Source: Pleurodeles waltl
Lineage: Eukaryota > Chordata > Amphibia > Caudata > Salamandridae
Length of the DNA: 64,000 nt
Direction of reading: 5' to 3'
NCBI RefSeq assembly: GCF_031143425.1
Contig: NC_090445.1
Span: 1,574,650,049 to 1,574,714,048, forward strand
Both the position numbers and the translations under genes were made by a program. Of the stretch, positions 23,376 through 35,200 are shown piece after piece (within the stretch, counting starts at the first letter, position 1; each line of letters starts with the position of its first letter). The notes beneath the pieces are model-generated. The model worked only from the letters and a program-made list of their open reading frames with translations, ran no database searches and had not been told where the DNA came from.

Positions 23376-23974
23376 GGGGTGGTGTAGGTGATGTGTGGGG
23401 TGGTGTATGTGGTGATAAGTGTGGTGATATGTAGTGGTGTGTGGTGTTTTGTGCGTGGAAGTAGTATGGGTGATGGTGTTGAGTGCCTGTGGCTGCTAGT
23501 TTGTGTATGGTGGTGTCTCTCTCTGGCCTTCTTTCAGATTTTTTGGTCGTAGGGGTTTGTGGGTGATGTGGGTGTGTGTTTTATATAGTATTGAGTGTGT
23601 GGGAGTGGTGTGTGTATGTGTATCAGGTGTGTGTCTTTCGAATTGTCCAATGTGGTGGTGTTTTGGAGATGTGTGCGTATTTTGAGTGCGGGGGTGTGCA
23701 CCGCCAATGGAATACCGTGGTTGAAAGACTGCGGCGTGGATTCGTGGGTCGTGATAGCATGGGCGTATTTCTGTTGGCGTGACGGTGGAGGTTTTGTTTT
23801 CGCCAGTTTATCACTGACCTTTGGTGTGGCAGACTTGTGTGGGTGTCTGAATTTTGTCGGATTTCGGGATTTGGGTCATAATAGCTGTGGCGGAATTCCG
23901 CGGCCACGGCGGTGTGTTGGCGGTCTTCTGCACGGCGGTAAGCGGCTTTTACCGCCAATGTTGTAATGACCCCC

Positions 23975-24895
23975 ATCATTGTTTAACACAGTCTCAATTA
24001 GATCCATGAGCATTTTGGAGTGTTCTAGTAAAGTTGCATCTATTTTGTCCTGAAAATGTTATATAGCCCTCAAGCCTTCGGCCCTAGGGATGCTAGTGTA
24101 TAGGGAAGCTACATCAAGCGTGACCAAAAAATGTCCTTCTGTCCAGTCAAAGTCACTGATCTTGCAAAGACCATCCTTGATGTCTCTAATATAAGAGGGC
24201 AGATTGCACACAAAGGTTGTAAAGAAATATCTATAAACTGTGATAGTTTCTCTGTAGGGGATCCTATTACTGAGATAATAGGCCTGCCCGTTGGAAAGGA
24301 GTCTGTGTTGTGTACCTTAGGAAGAATGTATCTGCAAGGTGATTTTGGTGTAGAATTGTAAATATAGCTATATTCCATGTCTGTGATGGGGCATAGATCC
24401 CTCCAATAACTCAATTTCTCTTGTACAATGCTGCTGACCTCGATTAAAGGGTTACGTGTGAGTCTGCAGTATACTGAAGTGTCTGCTACTTGTCTGTCGA
24501 TTTCTTTGATGTAGTCGTCTTTATTTATCAGGGCTATGTTGCCCCACTTATCTGCTTCCTTGATGATCATGCTGTGTGACTCAGAAAGAGAGTGGAGTGC
24601 CTCTTTTTCTTCCCTAGTGATGTTGTATTGAATGGTCTTGTGTCCTGTAATTCACTGATCCTCTAATTTGTAGAGATCCTGTGTCACTTGTTTATAGAAG
24701 GTGTCAATCACGTTGTCGGGGGGAAGGCATGGGGTACATTTTGAGGAAGTTTTCAGTCCACTGTCTAGCTCTAGATTGGAATCTATGTCCAAATCTTTTA
24801 AGATGTCTATCAAGGAAGGAGAGATGTCTGCAGTGTGTTCTTTGGATAAAATGGTTTGTATGTTGCTGATGTTTTGATTAGTCCTATTACAAGGT
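23975..24895 (-). pseudogene. Penelope reverse transcriptase, N-terminal part
   Basis: The frame at 24570-24109 includes KWGNIALINKDDYIKEIDRQ and, further on, KSPCRYILPKVHN and GRPIISVIGSPTEKLSQFID, the finger-domain motifs of Penelope-like RTs. Below 24120 another frame carries the motif A core LDVASLYTSIP with its catalytic Asp, so at least one frameshift lies between. The gene is then cut by Harbinger element 1; its continuation is at 18656. Confidence 0.8.
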
Positions 24896-24898
24896 ATA

Positions 24899-25512
24899 GG
24901 GGGTCATTCCGACCCCGGCGGTCAAGGACCGCTGGGGCCGGGGATGTGGGAGCACCGCCAACAGGCTGGCGGTGCCCCGCAGGGCATTCTGACCGCGGCG
25001 GTTTGGCCGCGGTCAGACCAGGAAAACCGGCGGTCTCCCACCGGTTTTCCACTGCCCTGGGAATCCCTCATGGCGGCGCAGCTTGCTGCGCCGCCATGGG
25101 GGATTCCGACCCCCTCACCGCCATTGGAACCGCCAGGAACAGGATGGCGGTGAGGGGTGTCGTGGGGCCCCTGGGGGCCCCTGCAGTGCCCATGCCAATG
25201 GCATGGGCACTGCAGGGGCCCCCATAAGAGGGCCCCACTTTGAATTCCAGTGTCTGCTTTGCAGACACTGGAATTCGCGACGGGTGCCACTGCACCCGTA
25301 GCACATCCTCCACTCCGCTGGCTCCATTCGGAGCCGGCATCCTCATGGAGGGCTGTTTCCCACTGGGCTGGCGGGCGGCCTTTTGGCGGTCGCCCGCCAG
25401 CCCAGTGGGAAACCCAGAATACCCGCGGCGGTCTTGTGACCGCGCAGCGGGATTCTGGCGGTTCCCTCCAGGCGGGCGGCTCTCGCCTCCCGCCGGGGTC
25501 AGAATGACCCCC
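24899..25512. mobile_element. 614-bp Harbinger-type hairpin-train MITE
   Basis: Inverted termini GGGGGTCATTC and GAATGACCCCC continue into GGCGG-rich DNA and are flanked by ATA on both sides (24896-24898, 25513-25515). The interior is a string of inverted repeats. Examples are GCACCGCCA/TGGCGGTGC, GGAAAACCGG/CCGGTTTTCC, 23-bp arms with one mismatch around TT (near 25062-25110), CCTCACCGCCAT/ATGGCGGTGAGG, 25-bp perfect arms around one base (near 25168-25222), GAATTCCAGTGTCTGC arms around TTT (near 25241-25275), and an 18-bp pair starting CCCACTGGGCTGG (near 25358-25407). There is no gene. Confidence 0.88.
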
Positions 25513-25515
25513 ATA

Positions 25516-26591
25516 GTGTTAATAGAGGTAGAAAAAGATGGTGCATTCTTCTCCCGAAAAAATTTAAACAGCTTACATTTACGCACAAATTTGAACAAAT
25601 TCACATGCAATTCTGTGAGATTTGGTAAGGATTTAGGAACAAAGCCCAAGCCTTTACTGCAGATTTTTATTAGCAATGGATTCAGTTGAAAAATTGATAA
25701 ATTGACAATATAAATTTCATTTTGAGAGTCAGCAGGCTCCCATGAGTCATGATCTAATTTGTCTGGTTGCGGGAGATTGATCTCGTGGTAACCCCCTCTC
25801 CTTCTTTCTGTGCGCCTCCTACTTTTAGTTTGCCCTCTTCTGGTCCTCTTGTGTGTGTGTCTAGTCTTTTGCGAGGTTGTTTGTGTCCTCTGCGGTATCT
25901 TTCCAATTCCAATAAAAAAGACGATTTATTTGCTGAGACATCACTGTGTTATGTTTAGCTGAACTATATGAGTTTCCACTCGTTATGCTCGAAATACTAG
26001 ATACTTCTGTACCACTAGTCGAGGCAACCAATGGAAGATCAGTGTTTGCCCTGGGTCATAACATTTGGTTTGTCAATTTTTATATTGTCAAACTTGTGTG
26101 CATAGGTAAAAACCCTGTCATTGTTATAGTCATTGGGATCTCTCCTTAGTTTACGCATTCCCATATCTTTGATATACAGTTGATGGTTATGAAGAACATC
26201 CTTAAGTATTTTATAGTTCTTTTCAGCTACCTCGGTAAGTTAGCATCCCTAATCTCAGTTTCCAGGGTATGTATATCCTGTAATAGTTTGTCCCTCGTAC
26301 CGATAGCATTCCTTACAGGATGCCCATCATCCCATATGAAGATGTGACTAAGAGTTGTTCCCATTCTTTGAGGAGTTCTGGACCTAAATCCTCAAAGGAG
26401 GGAAAAAGGACTCCATGTAGTCCACTGGTAATTTGTTTGTTATCAATATATTTCTGTAGGATGGTGAAGTCCCACCACCTAGATAATTCCTGTTTTTTTA
26501 GGCAGTCTAGTCTGACAAATGTCATTCTTAAACCTTCCTTATTGCTAGTACTCAAGCTAGTTGGTACTTCTAGTGTATTGTTCTGAAACAA
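25516..26591 (-). pseudogene. Penelope N-terminal region
   Basis: A minus-strand frame from 26591 includes LSRWWDFTILQKYIDNKQI and FPSFEDLGPELLKEWEQLL, which resembles the conserved N-terminal segment preceding the RT in vertebrate Penelope/Neptune-type elements. It stops at 26313. The remaining part to 25516 has no long open frame but lies where the region between the N-terminus and the RT fingers should be. Confidence 0.6.
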
Positions 26592-26719
26592 TTAATCCAG
26601 GAGAGTATTTCTGTTATCTTCAAAAGTGGTCATGTTAAGCCCTGAAACCACCGTCACTCAATGGTAAAACAACGGTATCCCGAGTTACAATTCAAGGAGT
26701 GCAGAACAGCATTACATAA

Positions 26720-27183
26720 ATGAATTACAAGAAAACGGTGGCTATGCTTACATGTCTGCACATCCTAAGCACACAAATCAAGTAGTAAGGGGAAAAGGTA
26801 TATCATACTCTTACGCAGTGTCCATAGGGTGCCATACTGGTGTTCACACCCAACCATCAAGGGTGTGGCTGTCCCAACTAGGGCACCAGTTAGGGCTGAA
26901 CAGACTTTTGCATAAAAACCAAGGCACACCAAAGTAGTCCACGTTATTGATAGTATGTACAATAAGTCAAAGAAAGTCCAAGATGTGTCTTGTTGTTGGT
27001 TATAGTTTATTCGTCCCACACCATGATGATTCCAAAATCTGTTTCGTCATCTAGACTTTTTCATGGCTGTGGAAAGTTGATATAGATAAGTAACAGTTCA
27101 GTGTCATTTTTTGAGACTATAGCAAAAATAATGGTGAAAAATTATACTAATTCCATGGTACTGGAAAATCAAGGGTTAATTTG
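26720..27183 (-). repeat. Penelope pseudo-LTR, right copy
   Basis: Direct repeat of 14883-15361. It lacks about 13 bases of the hammerhead-like motif near 27037 (the stem I/III half), while the GTCTAGATGAC-GAAAC half remains on the minus strand. Confidence 0.87.
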
Positions 27184-27340
27184 GGCATTCACTGTGTACT
27201 TTGTGTACTTATTGTCTATGGAGCCCGCCGCTCTACGTGCCACGGGGAGTTCTTGCCTCGAACTTTCCTTGACTTACTGTACATACTATAAATACCGTGG
27301 ACTACTTTGGTGTGCCTTGGTTTTTCTGCAAAAAAAAAAG
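27178..27340 (+). repeat. Inverted truncated tail of the Penelope element
   Basis: 27178-27258 is the reverse complement of 16573-16645 with small differences (shared GGGCATTCAC...GTGTA(C/T)TTATTGTCT). 27285-27335 is the reverse complement of the pLTR interior around 15072-15125 (GTGCCTTGGTTTTTCTGCA). Such inverted fragments beyond the pLTR are known from Penelope elements. Confidence 0.78.
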
Positions 27341-29145
27341 GGTTCTATCATACATCCAACCGCAAGAGACACAACAGGAAATTAATACACCTTCCAGGTC
27401 ACAGTGAGTTCTATGTCATGTTAGTGTAATATACTCAGAACAAAAGACCTCCAAGAAATGGTGGCTCTGTTGCTGTTAGTGCTGTGTATACAGAAGAGAT
27501 GCTGTATTTTATTAAATTACCCCCAAGTACTCAGAAGAGATGAAAGCGTTGCGTCAGTTAATTTATTGCCTCCTGACCTTCCTGAGGCTGTCCTCCCCAG
27601 GTAATATTTTATTACAAATGTTTTGTGATTAATGGGGCATTTAGAGGCAAGAATTTATGACTGTGAATAAACCACATGTCACTTCGACATGTATGAACCC
27701 ATATTGTGTCCGGGGAAGCAGAGCAGGCAGTAGAGGGTCTCTAAATAGCCTCTATGTAGCCACTGCAAAAGCAGCAAAGTGGCACATTCAAATCAGTTGG
27801 ATATTTTAGATAGATCATGGCTCAAACACTGCATCCGGTTTCAGGAATACACTGTCTTACATTCTGCTGGACTTTGCCCATTTCCAAAATAATCTCTTTT
27901 TTCCCAAAGCATAGATATCAAAACTTTGGGGGCTGAGTGAGAATTAGGAGAAGAATGGAGAATCTTGGACGGGATAAGAGGGAGGGACCTGGATGGAGTG
28001 GACACCAAAATCAGGTTTGGAAAAAAGTGTTGAAATCAGCCCTGCAGGAGACTGACCAGCAGTGGGGCCATGGAATGAGCGCTTCCAAGTCAGATTTTGT
28101 GGAGGGCTGAGTAGGGCTGAAGTCCATCAGCCCCACCCCCTTCCTGGACATCAGCAGCAGCACTTGAATCCTCAGGGTGTTCTCGGGGGTGGGTTAGTCT
28201 CAGAGGCGGTGACGGCAGGTCCGTTATCTTCTTCCTCAGAAGCTTCCACCACCCACCCGCACCTTGATTCGCTCTCACTTGGGGCACTGACACCCACCCA
28301 GGGCTTTCCTCACACTCAGGGTGGTCCCTTCACAGTCACCCAAGGCTCCCCTAAACTCACCCCACAGCACCTGGGCCAGGGCTTTTCTCACAGGAGAAGG
28401 TTGAAGGAGAGCACCGGTAGGCAGCGCAGGAGGTTCTTGTTGTGAGGCTGGGGCAGAGTCACTCCAGATCCACTGGTGGGGGGATCTTCTCTGAGCTCTG
28501 CATGGTCCGAGGTCTTATACAGACATGGTGCAGACTGACAACATGGGCTGAGCCCTGATTGGTTGAAGCTCCGCAGGAAGGAGAGTCTGAGGTGGAGCCT
28601 CCGCAGCTTTAGTTAATGGCCGCCTCGCCTGTGAACTCTGGTTTGTGGTTTGCAGCTCAGAGGGATAAACCAGTCGTAAACAGTAAAACACCTCTCAAAA
28701 GAGTTTGTGCTACAATGTGCGCCACTTGTCCTGCAAATAGAAACGTTTGGCCCACCAGACCCTGTCTCACCACCACAATTCCTGAGCCAACCCTTGCACT
28801 GCTCCCTTGCTGTTTATGTTAGAGATCAGCGTGAAGATTGGCTTGGCCAGGAGGTGTCACTGCTCCTTCAGTGCACTGGGGGCTGTGGCAGCAATCCCCC
28901 GGGCACCTTCATTGTGCAGGTAGACGTGGCCGGAGCAAGGCACCTGTCCAACCTGATGTGCACACTTCACCCCAAGGAGGCCCTCAGTCACTCTCTTGTA
29001 AGGTAAAGTTTGACCGGGTCATGCCGCGCACTGAATAAACATTTTAATATGGGGCTAATGGGCAACAGGGCAACAAAACAAACAGGAGGGCAATGCCCCA
29101 CACCCCTGAAAAAAACAGCTGCTGGAAAAATAATGAAGATAACAT
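27341..29145. other. No supported gene
   Basis: Sequence between the Penelope and the large Harbinger element. 28050-28600 is somewhat GC-rich, with proline-rich chance frames, but I see no conserved domain, splice-flanked exon or TIR. It may be unique or old repeat DNA. Confidence 0.45.
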
Positions 29146-29478
29146 TATGGCCCTCATTACAACCCTGGCGGATGGTGATAAAGTGGCGGGAAAAACCGCA
29201 AATAGGCCGGCGGTAAACAATTTGCAATTACAACCGTGACGGAAACCGCCAACAAAGACAGCCACTTTAACACTCCGACCGCCACGGCGGTACAAACAAA
29301 CAGCGCGGCGGTCACCGCCAACAGACAGTTGGAAGACAATGTACCGCCCACACTATTATGACAGGCCAATCCGCCACCTTTTCCGGGGCGGATTCACCGC
29401 GGATAAAAACACGTCGGAAACAGGAATTTTGAAGGGAAAACACTCACCTCTACACACTCCAAGAGGAACGAGGACACC

Positions 29479-29561
29479 ATGGACCCGTAATTCCAAATTC
29501 TACCTGCGATAGTCTTCCTGCTCCTGTACCAGGAGCACGAACGCCGGCGGCGAAGACCACA
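29479..29561 (+). pseudogene. Harbinger transposase exon 1 (element 2)
   Basis: The same 83-nt exon as in element 1, with donor GTGAGT at 29562. The fourth codon is TAA (29488-29490), where element 1 has a sense codon, so translation would end at once. Its length (27 codons plus 2 nt) is in phase with exon 2, which begins with one base completing the split codon. Confidence 0.6.
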
Positions 29562-30004
29562 GTGAGTAGTGCACCTACGACACAGGGGAGGGAAAAACAG
29601 GGACACACACATTCAACACCCCCACCCTCACCCACTACAACACACACACTAATACATATCTATACATCATAGTTACACCCCCCAAACCCGCCAGAAGAAT
29701 GCAAAGACAAAAGGAAATGATTGTAACCATTGTAATCTATTAAAATACAGTACTATAAAATATATATACACTATAAACAAATATATACACCAACAATACA
29801 AGTCCAGGTATTGCACCATTTATAGTCCGTGGACCACTGGGCCCAAAATGCATGGGCGAGGCCCACACTCGATACCAGATCAAAAGAGAGAGAACACTGC
29901 AGGGGCATCAGATAGAAATATAACAGGCACCTCAGGGGGAAGGGAAGTGGGGGCACCTCAGCCGGATGAGAGCATGACGCCAGATCCACGAGGGGGCTCC
30001 ATGC

Positions 30005-30306
30005 CCACTGTTCAATCCTGGGGAGTGCAAAGCCGAAGTCTCTCAAGTCTCTACAGTGGGTGGTTTGCCCACTGTTCAATCCTGGAGAGTGCAAAGCCAC
30101 AGTCTCTCAAGTCTCTACAGTGGGTGGTTTACCCACTGTTCTATCCTGGGGAGTGCAAAGCCACAGTCTCTCAAGTCTCTACAGTGGGTGGTTTGCCCAC
30201 TGTTCCATCCTGGGGAGTGCAAAGCCACAGTCTCTCAAGTCTCTACAGTGGGTGGTTTGCCCACTGTTCCATCCTGGGGAGTGCAAAGCCACAGTCTCTC
30301 AAGTTG
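30005..30306 (+). repeat. 64-bp subterminal tandem array, five copies
   Basis: Unit starts at 30020, 30084, 30148, 30212 and 30276, an exact 64-bp period with the same internal ACAGTGGG...CCCACTGT inverted repeat as in element 1. Copy number differs between the two elements (5 versus 7). Confidence 0.92.
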
Positions 30307-30375
30307 ATAACAATCTCCACTGGTTCTGGAGGGGGACTGGTGCCCAGAGTGCTTCATCCTGTGAAGGACAGAGGT

Positions 30376-31207
30376 TGTCACGCCGCGGCCGCCGCTGCTC
30401 CTACGGCGGCCGTGGGCTCGGGTCGCCGCAGCGCTGCATTCTTTTCATGCCGCGGCCTGTGTGCGAGCCGTGGGAAGATTAAGAAGCCTGGTCAGGGGTC
30501 GCGGCACTCGCCGCGCCCCCTTCTTTAAGTTCTTCCGCAAAGGCAGACGCGGCAGGGCTTGAGACCCCGAGTGGGTTTCAGGCCTGACCGCGCATAGCGC
30601 ATTTAGTGCGCTTTACATTTCAGTCTAAATGAATTAAACATCCGCTCACCACTTACCAATGTCTACAGGCAAAAGCAGAATACTTGCACATGGTGGTGTT
30701 TTTATGCCTGCCTTTTCCCTTTCCCAGCATGCTGCCCACTTCCTCTCTTCCCAGCATGCATTGTTTCTCTTTGTTTGGACGCATGTACCTTATTCAGTAT
30801 TATACTCTTTTCCCCAATCCAAGATGGTGGTGTTTCTACTTCCTGTTTCCTACTTCCTGTCTAGAGGTATATAAGGGGAATTCAGCTGCTTGTTCATTGC
30901 GTTGCAACACTCCTTTAGTGGTAGTCACGCTCTGGCTGGTCTCTTCCTGTGAATCCAGTATTTCCTGACCTGTCTTTGTTTCCAGTCTTCCTGTACCCCG
31001 GATCTTCAGCTCTAACGCCTTGGTGTCCTCCTTCTGTTTCAGGGAGTTCCTGTTGGAGGTTTTTTACCCTATTGGGGTTTTTCCTCTGGGACTCCTTCTG
31101 GAGGGCACGGACTGTAGTGGCTTGCTATTGTCAAACAGCACCGTGGCTACCGGAAGGGGTCGCCCCTACCTCGGCCAGAGCAGAACCTGCCGGAACCGGG
31201 GTCGTTC
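30376..31207 (+). repeat. 5' LTR
   Basis: It begins TGTCACGCCGCGG; identity with the 3' copy ends at GGTCGTTC. It is 832 bp long and lacks the 12 bp (GAGGCCGCGGCA type) present in the 3' LTR. It carries a TATA box at 30868. Confidence 0.92.
30868..30875 (+). promoter_or_regulatory. TATA box of the 5' LTR
   Basis: TATATAAG within AGAGGTATATAAGGGG, 493 bp into the LTR. The identical motif is at 36107-36114 in the 3' LTR. Transcription would start some 25-30 bases downstream. Confidence 0.65.
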
Positions 31208-31292
31208 CCCAACCCTCCTCAACTTCGACAGTAAGCCCATTGAAAACCGTGACAGATTGCAACGCCCAAAAATCCAGTTGCAGTCCGGAACC

Positions 31293-32208
31293 ATGGATAA
31301 TCCAGTGGCAAATACGGAACCCACGAGCCAGACCCTGCTCATGACGATACAACAACAGGCTCAAGAACTCCAACAGCTACGTACTGAAAATACCGTCCAT
31401 CGATAAGCCTTTGCATCCAGGACCACAGATGTACCCTCAGTAGCTGCCACTACACCTTGTTTCTCCAGGGATCCCAACAAATTAAAAGAATTCCTGGATG
31501 CCTTGACGGTTTATTTTGCCTTTCGCCCCTCGCAATTTGTACAAGACAAGACCAAGGTGGGGTATTTGATTAGCGCCTTATCGGGGCCAGCATTGGCTTG
31601 GGCCACTCCTTTAGTGACAAGAAATGATCCTTGCCTATCTAATTATTCCACCTTTATCACTACTTTTAAACAGATGTTTGAGCGCCCTCGAGGCTTCAGC
31701 AGAAGAAGCTCTTTGCGAAATCCAACAAGGGAATCAAGATGTATTACAATACATCACCCGTTTCAGACAATTAGCAGCAGAAACATCCTGGGTGGAACGT
31801 ACCTTGGTGACACTGTTCCGCAGAGGTCTCAGAGAGGACATTAAGGACGAACTGGTGCACTCTGCTAGAATAGAGAACCTTAAAGGATTGATGGATCAGA
31901 CTCTGACGATAGAATATCGGTTGAACGAACGAAGAATGGAGAAAAAGAAGAGTCGTTTGCCATCTCACTCAGTGACGTCTCGCACCTTCTCTCATCGTAC
32001 CGAGGAAGTCCGTCCTGAACCTAAGGGGACTACCGAGGAAGAGCCAATCCAAATTGACACGGCTCGAGGACCTTTATCAGCTAGTGAAAGAGAACATAGA
32101 CGAAGGAAGGGGCTTTGTCTATATTGTGGTGCTGCTGGTCACCTAATTCGCACCTGCCCCATTCGTCCAACCAAACCTTTGGGAAACGCCAACTCCCGTC
32201 CTCAGTGA
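31293..32208 (+). pseudogene. gag-like gene of the Ty3/gypsy element
   Basis: The first ATG in the internal region is at 31293 (MDNPVANTEPTSQ). The frame meets TAA at 31404-31406 but continues open beyond it with a capsid-like segment (DPNKLKEFLDAL, LSGPALAW). Near 31690-31700 the reading shifts to the next frame, which continues through ALCEIQQGNQDVLQYI, TLFRRGLR and a CCHC zinc knuckle (CLYCGAAGHLIRTC, 32116-32157) to a stop at 32208. Gag packages the element RNA in cytoplasmic particles. One in-frame stop plus one frameshift make this copy non-functional unless they are assembly errors. Confidence 0.85.
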
Positions 32209-35200
32209 GAAGGGTGAGGACGGATATCGTGAAATACCTTCCATTTGTTCTTCCAGGGAGGAAGGAACTGCTCTTTTTCTTTTACCAGTTATCCTTCATT
32301 TAACTGATGGCCGGGAAGAAAGAACCTTGGCCTTATTGGACTGTGGAGCCAGTGGCATCTATTTAGATGAAGCCTGGGCCAAAGAACGACAGATAGCACA
32401 AATACCTAAGGAAGTACCAGAACAGGTACACACAGTGGATGGATCACTCTTGGCCTCAGGACCTGTACAATATACCACCCCTACCTTCTGTCTACAGTTT
32501 GGGAAACACCAAGAAAATCTTTCGTTTGATTTAATTTCATCACCACACCACGTCATGATCCTGGGAAGTCCATGGCTCACACGGCACAACCCTTACATCA
32601 CCTGGGAAACAAGAACTATTTCTTTATCCTCTCACTTTTGCCAACACCACTGCTATCTCGCAGGGGATTATTGGTCCCCAAAAGGTCTCTTAGCAGCACC
32701 CCCTAAGGTGGGATGCTCTTTTAACGTCCTACAGGGAGTTCCCAGGCATTATCAGGAATATGCTGATGTATTCCAGAAGCCAGAAAAACCTGAACTGCCA
32801 CCCCATAGAGAATACGATTGCGCCATTCCTTTAGAACCAGATACAGTGGTTCCTTTCGGGCGAATGTACTCTCTCACAGAACCTGAGAAGCAGATTCTTA
32901 AAGAATACCTTGATGAGAACCTACAAAGCGGGTTGATTACTCCCTCTTCTTCACCTGCAGGGGCTCCTCTCTTCTTTGTGCCTAAGAAGACTAAAGATTT
33001 GCGTCCCTGTATTGATTTCAGAGGATTAAACAAGATCACTATTAAAGATCGGTACCTGTTACCCCTCATTAAGGACATCCTAGAAGCAGTCAGAGGGGCA
33101 AAGAGATTCACCAAGCTGGATCTCAGAGGAGCCTACCATCTTCTAAGAATTAAAAAGGGTGATGAGTGGAAGACCGCTTTTAGAACACCCTTTGGTCACT
33201 ACGAATATCGAGTAATGCCATTCGGACTCACCAATGCCCCTTCCATTTTTCAAAGGTTCATGGATTCTATCTTTTCCGATCTTTTGCAACAAACAGTGGT
33301 GGTGTATCTCGACGACATTTTAATCTTTTCTGTTCATCCAGAGGAACACTCTAAGCATGTTCGCCAAGTTTTAGAGAGACTCCGACAACACCATTTATTC
33401 TGCAAACCTGAAAAGTGCGAGTTTGATCAGACGGAAGTAAAATACTTGGGATATTGCATTAACCAAACTGGAGTCGCCATGGATTCAGACAAGGTGCAAG
33501 CTATATTGAATTGGCCATCTCCTTCTTCGATCAAGGAGACTCAGTGTTTTTTAGGATTAGCCAACTTCTATCGACAATTCATAGCAGACTTTGCCCAGAG
33601 AACCAGCTACATTACTCAAACCCTTAAAAAAGATCATCTAAAGAAGGGTTTTTGTTGGACACAAGACGCAGAGTTAGCCTTTCAGGATTTAAAGAAAGCC
33701 TTTATTCAAGCCCCTATTCTACGACACCCAGACACCAGCAAACAATTCATTGTTGTCGCAGACGCCTCAGAAAGAGCCATTGGGGCTGCCTTACTGCAAA
33801 GACAAGACGATGATGATTTAGAACACCCTGTATTCTACCTGTCACATATTTTATCCGATTCAGAGCGGAACTATTCCGTGTTAGAACGTGAATTACTCGC
33901 CTTAAAGACCGCATGCACAGAATGGAGACACTTTTTGATGGGCTCAAAGGAACCTTTTGAAGCCCGGACAGACCACAGAAATCTACAGTGCTTAAGAAAC
34001 TTTCAGTGTCAAAACAGCCGGCAGGCTCGATGGGCTTTCTTTTTCAGCCAATATGACTTCTATATCACTTACATCCCTGGTTCTCAGAACATCCTGGCGG
34101 ATGCCTTGTCCCGACGTTACCCTGAGTGCAGCAATTCTACTGTACAGAACCTATTTGACAATAACAAGATCATTGGGGTAGTACAGACTTTTTTAGACCA
34201 AGTCAAGTCTGAATATGCCCGTCTAGAAGAGACAGAGCTGAATAAGTTGCGTCCGCAACTGCATATAGATCAAGGCTATTATTATCATGATAAGACCCTG
34301 TTCTTACCCACTAAAATAGTACAGACTGAAGCCTTACGTATGTGCCATGATTCCCCCATCGCAGGTCATCGAGGAATGAAAGCTACCCAAGAACTTCTGC
34401 TTCGCTCCTTCTGGTGGCCAACTCTCAAGACAGATACTGAGGAATATGTATCATCTTGTCCTATATGTGCTTAAGCCAAGACACCCCGTACCAAACCAGT
34501 AGGATTACTTCGCCCACTATCAGTTCCCCCAGGTCCATGGCACACTATCTCCACAGACTTTATGTGCGCATTACCCTCTTCAATGGGAAATCACATAATA
34601 ATGGTAACCGTGGACTCCTTCACCAAGATGGCTCACTTCACGGCCTTAAGAAAGTTACCAACGGCAAAAGAATTGGGTCAAATCTTTACACAAGAAATCT
34701 TTCGGCTTCATGGATTACCTCAGGTCATTATATCAGTATATATCTCCCGATTATGGAATCAATTCTGTAAAACATTGGGAATCAAAGTGGCCTTATCATC
34801 TGGGTTCCATCCTCAAACCAACGGACAGACGGAACGACTCAATCAAGGTCTCGAACAATATTTACGTAGCTTCTGCAATGTTACGCAGAGTAATTGGGCT
34901 ACCTATTTACCGCTTGCTGAATTCTCCTATAACAACTCCATACACAGCGCCTCAAAGGTCTCTCCCTTCTATGGCTCCTACGGTTTCCATCCCAAGGCCT
35001 TTCCAACTCCCCTGAGAGATAATTCCAATCTACCTGCCATTTCCTCCTATGTTCGACAGCTACGGGGTGTCCAACGTGTTATCCATTCCAACCTTGTGGC
35101 CACTAAGTCCCGCATGAAAAGGACAGCAGATAGGAGACGCTGTGCGGCTCCTCCATATCAGGTCCATGATAAAGTCTGGCTCTCCTCTAGATTCCTACCT

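Larger units (their letters stand above)
18660..23974. mobile_element. PIF/Harbinger element 1, internally deleted (5.3 kb)
   Basis: Termini GGGGGTCATTACAA and TTGTAATGACCCCC form perfect inverted repeats extended by GGCGG-rich subterminal DNA. Flanking triplets ATT (18657-18659) and ATC (23975-23977) are a probable 3-bp duplication with one change. It keeps transposase exon 1, subterminal tandem arrays and the right-hand antisense Myb-like gene. Relative to element 2 it lacks the middle (equivalent to about 37345-41545): transposase exons 2-3 and the first exons of the second Myb-like gene. It is therefore non-autonomous. It sits inside the Penelope RT gene. Confidence 0.9.
14883..27340 (-). 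mobile_element. Penelope-like retroelement with pseudo-LTRs and inverted tail
   Basis: Direct repeats of about 470 bp (14883-15361 and 26720-27183) bracket minus-strand remnants of an N-terminal PLE region, a reverse transcriptase and a GIY-YIG endonuclease, in that order. This is the arrangement of Penelope-like elements with pLTRs. An inverted, truncated copy follows the right pLTR, as is common in the group. Three Harbinger-type elements (17709-17878, 18660-23974, 24899-25512) interrupt it. Without them the element is about 6.3 kb. Every coding part carries frame breaks, so this copy is dead. Confidence 0.85.

Noticed and set aside
28062..28445. Possible host gene exon (127-codon frame in GC-rich DNA)
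   Set aside because: No recognisable domain, no convincing splice pair, and Pro/Ser/His-rich composition typical of chance frames.
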